From positions 1 to 5,886 of the forward strand of contig DASSJN010000080.1 of the NCBI GenBank assembly GCA_035691185.1: DNA of 5,886 nucleotides. The letters run 5' to 3'. This DNA comes from RPQJ01 sp035691185. Its GTDB lineage: Bacteria > Pseudomonadota > Gammaproteobacteria > Steroidobacterales > Steroidobacteraceae. Below the pieces are notes generated by a model, which saw nothing but the letters and a program-made list of their open reading frames with translations, made no database searches and was not told the origin of the DNA. Each line of letters begins with the position of its first letter. The stretch's first letter is position 1. The translations under genes were made by a program, and so were the position numbers. Below are positions 1-5,886 of the stretch, piece after piece.

Positions 1-1
1 G

Positions 2-1780
2 TCGCTGTTCGACATCGAGCGCGTCGAGGTCGTCCGTGGCACACAGTCCTCACTGCTGGGCAAGAACACCAGTCTCGGCGCCGTCAATGTCGTGACGCGA
101 GCACCCGGGGATGAGCTGGCGTACGACGCCGCGGTCACTTATGAAGGGGAGCTGGACTCCTGGACGGCCTCCGGCGGGGTCAGCGTGCCGCTGGGCGAGC
201 AGTTTTCGGCGCGCCTCGCGGCGCAGTCGGAATCCCTCGGCGGGTGGGTCAAGAATGCGGTGACTCGCCTCGACAGCGAAGACGTGCAACGCGACTCCGG
301 GCGCATCAGCGTAGCCTGGGAGCCGACGCCGGAATTCGACGCCACGCTCGTCTACGAAGCCCAGGAGTACGAGGGGCAAGGCATGCCGGCCGAGGCCATC
401 ACGGCGACGCCCGAAGCCTACGGCTTGAGCGCGCTCGCCGGTTTTCCGGGCTTCGAGACGAAATTCGACCGCGTCAGTGCTTCCAGCGACAGCCGGGTAA
501 AGGACGCTTTCTTCGAAGAGAGCAGCGTCGATCGCGCATCCCTGACTGCCCACTGGCGCGTCGGCGAGTTCCAGTTGACGAGCCAGACCGCGTGGTCGCA
601 GAGCGATTCGGACGCGCGCGCGGGCACGGACTTCCTTCCGGGGGACTATTTCTATCAGGTCACGGACCTCAGCGCCGACGCGTTCAGCCAGGAGTTCAGG
701 CTCACGTCGCCGGCGGGGGAGCGATTCCGTCACGTCGCCGGGGTCTATTACGGCACGAACGATTTCGAGCAGGCCAACGCCTTCTTCGCCAACTATCCGG
801 GTGATACTCCCCTGGCGGGCGACACCGTGACCGACTTCGACCAGTCGACGGAAGCCTGGTCGCTGTTCGGCCAGGGGGACTTCGACGTGACCGAACGTGT
901 CACGATCTCCGGCGGCATCCGGTACACGGATGAAGAGAAGGACGTCGACCTTTCTCGCACCGTGCTGACACCCGGCATCCTGTCGCTTTTCGTGTTCCCG
1001 CCCTATGCGCCCTTCAGCATGTCCCGCTCCGAGGGCGTCACGGACGGTGTGGTGAATCTCAGCTACGAGGCGAACGACGACCTGATGTTCTATGTCTCCT
1101 GGGCGCAGGGGACCAAGAGCGGCGGTTTCGCCGACTCGGCGACCTACCTCGACCAGTCGGAGTACGAATCGGAGGTGGCGCAGACCGCCGAACTCGGCAT
1201 GCGCTATCAATCGAGCGACGGGCAACTGACCGTCAACGCCACGTTGTATTCGACGGACGTGAAGGACTACCAGCTCGTGACGTTCACCGGGACGCAGTTC
1301 GCCATCGACAACACCGACCTGGAGGCGCTCGGTATCGAGTCCGAGATCATCTGGCGGCCGGGTTTCGCACCGGGCCTCGACTTGAGCTGGCGCAACACCT
1401 ACAACGATGCCGAGGACGCGGACACCGGCGCCGAAATTCCGCGCGCGCCGCTCTGGTCAGGCGGCGTGGTCGCCGCCTACGCGCATGAACTCGGCCGCGG
1501 GTGGCGCCTGACCCTCGATGGGTCGGTCGATTACGAGTCCGGCCAGACACACCAGCAGAATCCGCATGCGGTGCCGCGCGCGGACAGCATCACGATGCTG
1601 GGCGCCGGCATCGGCGTGGAATCCGGCAATGGTCTGGCGATTCGCCTCGTGGGGCGCAACCTCACCGATCAGAATCGCTACACCTTCGTGTTCCCGACGC
1701 CGTTCCTGCCGGCCGGCAATGCCAATGCGCAGTCCGAGCGGCCCCGCACCGTCGCGCTGCAGGTGTCATACAGGTATTGA
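2..1780 (+). CDS. TonB-dependent outer-membrane receptor, 5'-truncated by window edge
   Basis: This is the C-terminal 592 residues of a TonB-dependent receptor, an outer-membrane beta-barrel that imports a scarce ligand such as a siderophore, vitamin or glycan using TonB/ExbBD energy. The reading frame is open from base 2. Visible residues 4-33 are the end of the plug domain, with the DIERVEVVRG segment followed by GKNTSLGAVNVVTRAP, the usual plug signature. The rest is barrel: alternating aromatic and polar strands, the family motif GTKSGGF at visible residues 370-376, GRNLTD at 551-556, and a C-terminal strand ending LQVSYRY. The GTG at 92 is not the true start, because plug sequence continues upstream of it. 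Signal peptide, TonB box and most of the plug lie outside the window. No frameshift is seen. The last residue is Tyr where Phe is commoner; both are aromatic, as needed for BAM recognition. The substrate cannot be told from this sequence. The family call is very secure. Confidence 0.96.
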   Translation, partial: SLFDIERVEVVRGTQSSLLGKNTSLGAVNVVTRAPGDELAYDAAVTYEGELDSWTASGGVSVPLGEQFSARLAAQSESLGGWVKNAVTRLDSEDVQRDSGRISVAWEPTPEFDATLVYEAQEYEGQGMPAEAITATPEAYGLSALAGFPGFETKFDRVSASSDSRVKDAFFEESSVDRASLTAHWRVGEFQLTSQTAWSQSDSDARAGTDFLPGDYFYQVTDLSADAFSQEFRLTSPAGERFRHVAGVYYGTNDFEQANAFFANYPGDTPLAGDTVTDFDQSTEAWSLFGQGDFDVTERVTISGGIRYTDEEKDVDLSRTVLTPGILSLFVFPPYAPFSMSRSEGVTDGVVNLSYEANDDLMFYVSWAQGTKSGGFADSATYLDQSEYESEVAQTAELGMRYQSSDGQLTVNATLYSTDVKDYQLVTFTGTQFAIDNTDLEALGIESEIIWRPGFAPGLDLSWRNTYNDAEDADTGAEIPRAPLWSGGVVAAYAHELGRGWRLTLDGSVDYESGQTHQQNPHAVPRADSITMLGAGIGVESGNGLAIRLVGRNLTDQNRYTFVFPTPFLPAGNANAQSERPRTVALQVSYRY

Positions 1781-1786
1781 CATGGC

Positions 1787-1812
1787 CCCCTCGTGTCGAC
1801 CGGCGCGAGGGG
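1787..1812 (+). terminator. Candidate terminator hairpin after the receptor gene
   Basis: The arms CCCCTCGTGTC (1787-1797) and GGCGCGAGGGG (1802-1812) pair over 11 bp, with two G-T wobbles and a GACC loop. The hairpin begins 6 bases after the receptor stop codon. It is followed by ACTTCTC, which is only weakly T-rich, so this is not a textbook intrinsic terminator. Position and stem strength suggest a terminator or a 3'-end stabilising hairpin for the receptor mRNA. Confidence 0.45.
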
Positions 1813-1834
1813 ACTTCTCATCGCGAAAGCGGCG

Positions 1835-1850
1835 GGCCCGATTACGGGCC
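1835..1850 (-). terminator. Candidate terminator hairpin after the pump operon
   Basis: A perfect 6-bp stem, GGCCCG (1835-1840) with CGGGCC (1845-1850), closes a four-base ATTA loop. Read on the minus strand it begins 14 bases after the stop of the last operon gene and is followed by CGCCGCTTTCGC, with only three consecutive T residues. It may terminate the minus-strand operon, or act together with the neighbouring hairpin as a bidirectional barrier between the convergent genes. The weak T tract keeps confidence low. Confidence 0.35.
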
Positions 1851-1864
1851 ACCGGCCACGGCCG

Positions 1865-2263
1865 TCAGCCGCAGAGCGTGTCCAGCTCGTTCTCGATCTG
1901 CACGAAGCGGATCGCCTTCGCGGGCGGCAGCACCTTCCCGAATCGTTTGGCGTATTTCCTGCTCAAGGCAACCTCGTCGTCCTGCAGCGAGAACCACTCC
2001 TTCAGGATCTTCCTCGCCGCATCGCCCGTCATCGACTCGTAGTTCGTCGCGTACAGGTCCAGCAGGTCGGCGGCGCGGTCGACCAGCTTCCTGCGCTCGA
2101 CCTGGTACTTGTCGTAGATCGGCATGAAGGCCCGGACCTGCGCGTCGTCGAGCGCCAGCGTTTTCAGCACGATTGTGCGCTTGTCGGTCATGAGCTGGCC
2201 GTGGCTGATCTGCCCGTCCGCTCGTATGGGGTCTGGACCCGCTGTGGCTGCTGATCCGTTCAT
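1865..2263 (-). CDS. Small helical protein resembling Spy/CpxP-like proteins, coupled to the RND permease
   Basis: This is a 132-residue protein of unassigned function. Its ATG (2263-2261) overlaps the permease stop codon as ATGA, and no convincing Shine-Dalgarno sequence precedes it, so I chose this start on coupling. An internal ATG at 2191-2189 (MTDKR, residue 25) is an alternative. Residues 25-130 look almost wholly alpha-helical and charged. The pattern is DKR, then LALDDAQVRAFMPIYDKY (about 36-53), YATNYESMTGDAARKIL (about 71-87), a KYAKRFGKVLPPAKAIRF stretch (about 103-120) and QIENEL (122-127). This resembles a proteobacterial group of small proteins, often left as hypothetical and related in style to Spy/CpxP periplasmic chaperones (my recollection of the family, not a search). 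Those proteins normally carry a signal peptide. Here residues 1-24 are polar, with no hydrophobic core. The single Cys is residue 131. An accessory role in pump folding, assembly or stress response is inference only. The gene itself is well supported, the function is not. Confidence 0.8.
   Translation of the reverse strand: MNGSAATAGPDPIRADGQISHGQLMTDKRTIVLKTLALDDAQVRAFMPIYDKYQVERRKLVDRAADLLDLYATNYESMTGDAARKILKEWFSLQDDEVALSRKYAKRFGKVLPPAKAIRFVQIENELDTLCG
2260..2263 (-). promoter_or_regulatory. ATGA stop-start overlap, permease to small protein
   Basis: On the minus strand the bases read ATGA: the small gene's ATG overlaps the permease TGA. The preceding bases (CCAGCGCCACGGTGCCGGC) hold no good Shine-Dalgarno match. 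This supports the ATG at 2263 as the real start and suggests the small protein is made by re-initiation after the permease. Confidence 0.7.
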
Positions 2264-5200
2264 GCCGGCACCGTGGCGCTGGATACAGGCGCTGCCGCAA
2301 CCGCGCGACCGATCCTGAACCACGCGGCGTACAGCGCCGGCACGAAAAAGATCGTCAGCAACGTCGCGACGGTGAGGCCGCCCATGATGGCGATGGCCAT
2401 CGGGCCCCAGAACACGCTGCGCGTCAATGGAATCATCGCGAGCACGGTCGCCGTCGCGGTGAGCACCACGGGGCGCGTTCTGTGCACGGCCGCATCGACG
2501 ACCGCACTCCACGGATCGAGGCCCGACGCGATCTCCTGCTTCACCTGGTCGACCAGGATCACCGCGTTGCGCATGATCATGCCGCTCAGGGCGATGATGC
2601 CGAGGATCGCGACGAAGCCCAGCGGCGCACTGAAGGCCAGCAGCGCCGCGACGACCCCGATCAACCCGAGCGGCGCCGTGAGGAACACCATCGTCATGAG
2701 CGAGAAGCTCTGCAGCTGCAGCATCAGGATCGCGAGGATCGTGACGAGCATCACCGGGGCGACGGCCATCAGCGCCTTGTTGGCCTTCGCGCTCTCCTCG
2801 ACGGCACCGCCGACGTCGATTCGGTAACCGAACGGCAATCTGGCCTCGATCTCCTTCAGGTCGGGGCGGATGGACTGCGTCACGGACACGCCCTGCTCCC
2901 CGTCCTTGACGTCGGCGCGGACGGTGATGGCCATGTCGCGGTTGCGGCGCCACAGCACCGGCTCCTCGAGCTCGGTCTCGACGCGCGCCACCTGTGACAG
3001 CGGCACCACGGTACCCTGGCGCGTGTAGAGAGTCACGTCCGGCACCGTGTCGATCGTCAGGCGCTCCTCGGGCACGGCGCGGGCGACGATGTCGACCAGG
3101 TCCTCGCCCTCGCGCAGTTGCGACAGCGTCGCCCCGTTCATGACGGCCTGCGTCATCAGCGTCATTTCGGCCGGCGTCAGTCCGAGCGCGCGGGCCTTGT
3201 CCTGATCGACGTCGACCTTGAGCGTGCGGACCGGGTCGTTCCAGTCGAACTGGACGTCACGCACCCTGGGATTCGCGGCCACGACCTGCTGGACCTCACG
3301 CGCGATCTCGCGCACCTTCTGCGTGTCGGGTCCGACGACGCGGAACTGCACCGGGAAACCGACCGGCGGACCGAGTTCGAGCCGCGTGATGCGCACCCAG
3401 GCCTCGGGGAACTGCTGGTCGACCGAGGCCATCAGGCGCGACCGCAGGCGCTCGCGGGCCTCGAGGTCCTTGGTCATCACGACGAACTGCGCATACCCTG
3501 GATTCGGCAGCTCCGGGTTCAGCGACAGGTAGAAGCGCGGCGCGCCGGCGCCCGTGTAGACCGTGAAGAACCGCACGTCCTCGTCCTTCTCGAGCAGGGC
3601 CTCCATTTTCTTGACCTGCTCGGTCGTGGCGGCGAACGATGCGCCTTCCTTCACGCGCAGGTCGAGGATCAGCTCGGGTCGCGAGCTGTTCGGGAAGAAC
3701 TGCTGTGGCACGAAGCGCATGCAGAAGGTCGCGACCACGAGTGCGGCGACCGTCACGCCGATGACCAGCCAGCGCTTGTCGAGTGCGAGGTCGATCCAGC
3801 CACGGAGCCGGCGGTAGAACGGCGTGCCGTAGGGATCGGCGGCGTGGTCGTGGTGCTTGCCGGCGTCCGGCAGGAACTTCACGGCCAGGTACGGCGTGAA
3901 CAGACCCGAGACGAGCCAGGAGAGCAGCACGGCCGTACCGACGATCCAGAAGATGCCGCCCGCGTATTCGCCGGTGGTCGACTTGGAGAATCCGATCGGC
4001 ATGAAGGCCGCGACGGTGATCAGCGCACCCGTCAGGCGCGGCATGGCCGTCGCCTCGTACGAATAGGCCGCGGACTTCGCCTTGTCCCAGCCCGACTCCA
4101 TCTTCACGAGCATCATCTCGAGCGCGATGATCGCGTCATCGACGAGCAGGCCGAGCGCGATGATCAACGAGCCGAGCGACACGCGCTCCAGGTTCCAGCC
4201 GGTGGCGAGCATCATGATCGCGACCGCACCCAGCACGAGCGGCACGGACAATGCGACGACGATGCCCGCGCGCCAGCCGAGGCTCACGAAGCTCACGACC
4301 AGCACGATCGCCAGCGCCTCCAGCAGCGAGCGCTCGAATTCCCAGATGGCCTCGCTGACGGTCGTGGGCTGGTCGGCGACGCGCTCGAGTTCGACGCCGT
4401 AAGGCAGCTCGGCCTGGATCTTGTCGACGGCCGTGGCGATGGCCTTGCCCAGGTCGACGACGTTGCCGTCCCGCGTGATCGAGATCGCGACCATCAGCAC
4501 CTGTTGGCCGTTGTGGCGCACGGTGTAGGTCGGCGGATCCTCGAAGCCGCGACGGATGGTCGTGAAGTCGCCGAGCTTGATGAGCCGGCCGCCCGCTGCG
4601 ACCGGCACGTTGCGGATGTCGTCCTCGCTCTTGAACTGGCCGCTCACGCGTACGAAGACGCGGTCGCTGCGCGTGTCGATCGAGCCGCCCGGCAGAACGC
4701 TGTTCTGGGCCTTCAGGCTCTCGGCGATCTGCAGCGGCGTGATGCCGAGGGCGGCGAGACGCTCGTGCGAGAACTCGACGAACACGCGCTCGCCCTGCCG
4801 GCCGAGCACGTCCACCTTCTTGACCATCGGCACCCTGAGCAGGCGCCGCTTGACGTCCTCGGCGATGTCGCCGAGTTCCGCCTGGCCGATGCCGTCGCCC
4901 TTGACCGCGTACATCAGGTTGTACACGTCGCCGTATTCGTCGTTGAAGAGCGGGCCGACGACACCTTCGGGCAGCTCGAGCCTGATGTCGCTGAACTTCT
5001 TGCGCGCCTGGTACCAGGCTTCGAGCTGGTCTTCCTTCGAGGTTCCGCCCCGGACGGTCAGGGTCATGCCGCCGAAGCCCTGCCGCGCGAACGTCACGAC
5101 CTTCTCGTAGTGGTCGATCTGCTCGAACTTCTTCTCCATGCGGTTCAGCACTTCGTCCTGGATCTGCTGTGACGTGGCGCCCGGCCAGATCACGATGGCC

Positions 5201-5346
5201 GTCATCGACGGCACTGAGAAGTTCGGGTCCTCGAGCTGTCCGAGCCGCGGGAAGCCGGCGACGCCGGCCACGGCGATCACGAGGATCAGGAACAGGACGA
5301 TGGAGCGGTGCTCGAGCGCCCACTCCGAGAGATTGAAGGATTTCAT
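2260..5346 (-). CDS. RND efflux permease, AcrB-like HAE1 family, TriC-type
   Basis: This is a complete 1028-residue inner-membrane proton/drug antiporter, the motor of a tripartite efflux pump. It has the family's usual length and layout: TM1 at about 15-33, a first periplasmic domain (about 34-335), TM2-TM6 (about 342-490), TM7 (about 526-545), a second periplasmic domain (about 546-855) and TM8-TM12 (about 858-1010). The proton relay is visible: D403-D404 in GLLVDDAII match AcrB D407/D408, R926 sits where AcrB has K940, and R956 and T963 match R971 and T978. The N-terminus (FNLSEWALEHRS), EDPNF, the WPGAT segment and GPLFNDEYGDVY recall TriC-like permeases, which handle hydrophobic biocides in Pseudomonas. 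Sequence alone does not give the substrate. CzcA-type heavy-metal pumps are less likely on these motifs. The ATG at 5346-5344 overlaps the adaptor stop as ATGA, and the gene's own stop overlaps the next start in the same way. The cytoplasmic TM6-TM7 loop carries a short His cluster, KHHDH (497-501). Confidence 0.96.
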   Translation of the reverse strand: MKSFNLSEWALEHRSIVLFLILVIAVAGVAGFPRLGQLEDPNFSVPSMTAIVIWPGATSQQIQDEVLNRMEKKFEQIDHYEKVVTFARQGFGGMTLTVRGGTSKEDQLEAWYQARKKFSDIRLELPEGVVGPLFNDEYGDVYNLMYAVKGDGIGQAELGDIAEDVKRRLLRVPMVKKVDVLGRQGERVFVEFSHERLAALGITPLQIAESLKAQNSVLPGGSIDTRSDRVFVRVSGQFKSEDDIRNVPVAAGGRLIKLGDFTTIRRGFEDPPTYTVRHNGQQVLMVAISITRDGNVVDLGKAIATAVDKIQAELPYGVELERVADQPTTVSEAIWEFERSLLEALAIVLVVSFVSLGWRAGIVVALSVPLVLGAVAIMMLATGWNLERVSLGSLIIALGLLVDDAIIALEMMLVKMESGWDKAKSAAYSYEATAMPRLTGALITVAAFMPIGFSKSTTGEYAGGIFWIVGTAVLLSWLVSGLFTPYLAVKFLPDAGKHHDHAADPYGTPFYRRLRGWIDLALDKRWLVIGVTVAALVVATFCMRFVPQQFFPNSSRPELILDLRVKEGASFAATTEQVKKMEALLEKDEDVRFFTVYTGAGAPRFYLSLNPELPNPGYAQFVVMTKDLEARERLRSRLMASVDQQFPEAWVRITRLELGPPVGFPVQFRVVGPDTQKVREIAREVQQVVAANPRVRDVQFDWNDPVRTLKVDVDQDKARALGLTPAEMTLMTQAVMNGATLSQLREGEDLVDIVARAVPEERLTIDTVPDVTLYTRQGTVVPLSQVARVETELEEPVLWRRNRDMAITVRADVKDGEQGVSVTQSIRPDLKEIEARLPFGYRIDVGGAVEESAKANKALMAVAPVMLVTILAILMLQLQSFSLMTMVFLTAPLGLIGVVAALLAFSAPLGFVAILGIIALSGMIMRNAVILVDQVKQEIASGLDPWSAVVDAAVHRTRPVVLTATATVLAMIPLTRSVFWGPMAIAIMGGLTVATLLTIFFVPALYAAWFRIGRAVAAAPVSSATVPA
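5343..5346 (-). promoter_or_regulatory. ATGA stop-start overlap, adaptor to permease
   Basis: On the minus strand the four bases read ATGA: the permease start codon shares TGA with the adaptor stop. The upstream bases (CCACCCGTCAGGCCGCCCG) contain no clear AGGAGG-like site, so translation of the permease probably depends on ribosomes finishing the adaptor. This would hold the two pump components at a fixed ratio. Confidence 0.75.
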
Positions 5347-5886
5347 CGGGCGGCCTGACGGGTGGTGGCGCTGCCTTCAACGGCACCGGAGAGCGCGACC
5401 CGCAGCCCCGGCGCCATCTTGTGCACGCCGGCGACGACGACGAGCTCGCCCGCCGGCGGACCGGAGACGAGCACTTCGTCATTGCGATAAGCGTGCACCT
5501 CGACCGGCACCAGCTCGACGGTGCCGACCGGCTCGGTCTTCGACCGACGCACGACCCACAGCGCGGGCTGCCCCTTGCTCTGCGTGATCGACGACGCGGG
5601 AAGCGCGGCCGCTGTCGAGGACGACACGGGACGCTCCACGACAAGCGTGGCCGTGGCGCCCAGCGGCAGCGGCCGCGGGGGAGTGGGCTTCAGGCGTGCA
5701 CGGAACGTCCGTGTCTGCGCGGCGGCCTGGGGTGCAAGTTCGCGCAGGCTCACTTCGAACTTCTCGTCGGGAGCGCTCGCGAGCCAGGCGCGGTAGTGCG
5801 CCTGCCTGAACGTGGCGAGGTGGTCCTCCGGCACGTCGACGACGATTTCGGGCTCGCCTTCGTTCGCGAGCGAGACGACCGGCTGG
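5343..5886 (-). CDS. RND periplasmic adaptor (membrane fusion protein), 5'-truncated by window edge
   Basis: This is the C-terminal 180 residues of a HlyD/AcrA-type adaptor, which bridges an RND permease to an outer-membrane channel across the periplasm. The frame is open to the right edge (first whole codon at 5885). Visible residues 1-23 (QPVVSLAN, then EIVVDVPEDHL) match the end of the lipoyl domain and the entry to the beta-barrel. AQTRTFRARL at about 56-65 and LPLGATATLVV at about 73-83 are typical beta-barrel elements. LPASSI at 95-100, GQPALWVV at 105-112 and ELVVVAGVHKMAPGLRVAL at about 147-165 form the membrane-proximal domain. The GTG at 5834 is internal, not the start, since recognisable adaptor sequence precedes it. 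The hairpin and the signal peptide or lipobox are off the window. The stop TGA overlaps the permease ATG, giving adaptor-permease order as in most RND operons. Whether a second adaptor lies upstream, as in TriAB, cannot be seen. Confidence 0.93.
   Translation of the reverse strand, partial: QPVVSLANEGEPEIVVDVPEDHLATFRQAHYRAWLASAPDEKFEVSLRELAPQAAAQTRTFRARLKPTPPRPLPLGATATLVVERPVSSSTAAALPASSITQSKGQPALWVVRRSKTEPVGTVELVPVEVHAYRNDEVLVSGPPAGELVVVAGVHKMAPGLRVALSGAVEGSATTRQAAR

Noticed and set aside
50..1225. 391-codon minus-strand open frame opposite the receptor gene
   Set aside because: The opposite strand encodes a continuous, recognisable TonB-dependent receptor. The antisense product has low-complexity Arg/Gly/Val composition and no recognisable motif.
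1853..1864. CGGCCACGGCCG near-palindrome next to the operon stop
   Set aside because: The loop would be only two bases, and such short GC repeats are expected by chance here. There is no evidence for an operator or attachment site.
1501..2254. Several plus-strand frames (150-210 codons) across the receptor 3' end and the small gene
   Set aside because: They cross the receptor stop and the hairpin region and lie antisense to the small gene. Their Arg/Ser/Pro-rich translations show no conserved features.
2264..2953. Upstream extension of the small protein's open frame to about 2953
   Set aside because: The frame is open, but this part overlaps permease coding sequence in another frame and reads as Arg/Gly-rich shadow. 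The ATGA start at 2263 fits better.
3118..5172. 684-codon plus-strand open frame opposite the RND permease
   Set aside because: Its translation is rich in Arg, His, Asp and Glu with no domain pattern. It is the antisense shadow of a well-supported permease, as expected where third positions are GC-rich.
4136..5644. 502-codon minus-strand frame overlapping both adaptor and permease
   Set aside because: It is an alternative frame spanning two real genes, Arg/Pro-rich throughout, with no family features.
5521..5796. 91-codon plus-strand frame opposite the adaptor
   Set aside because: It is antisense to recognisable adaptor beta-barrel and membrane-proximal sequence, with no independent support.

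Overview
The window looks like chromosomal DNA from a high-GC Gram-negative bacterium, probably a proteobacterium. The evidence is a TonB-dependent outer-membrane receptor, a tripartite RND pump and strongly GC-rich third codon positions. Genus cannot be fixed from the sequence; a gammaproteobacterial or alphaproteobacterial environmental lineage is a guess from the style of the receptor and pump.

Layout: the left third (2-1780, + strand) is the 3' part of a TonB-dependent receptor gene. Its start, signal peptide, TonB box and most of the plug lie off the left edge. A short convergent gap (1781-1864) holds two GC-rich hairpins that could terminate transcription from both sides. The remainder (1865-5886) is a minus-strand operon, read right to left. 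It contains the 3' part of a periplasmic adaptor (membrane fusion protein) gene running off the right edge, a complete 1028-residue RND inner-membrane permease resembling the TriC type, and a 132-residue helical protein resembling exported Spy/CpxP-like proteins.

The three operon genes are joined by two ATGA junctions, where the start codon of one overlaps the stop codon of the previous gene. Neither downstream start has a convincing Shine-Dalgarno sequence, so translational coupling is likely. Adaptor and permease should form the inner-membrane and periplasmic parts of a proton-driven efflux pump. No outer-membrane channel gene is visible. The receptor is convergent and has no demonstrable functional link to the pump.

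Nothing here is clearly a new system. The item most worth a second look is the small third gene: it resembles a family normally exported to the periplasm but has no visible signal peptide, and it is translationally linked to the permease. No RNA genes, mobile elements, CRISPR arrays or repeats of note were seen.
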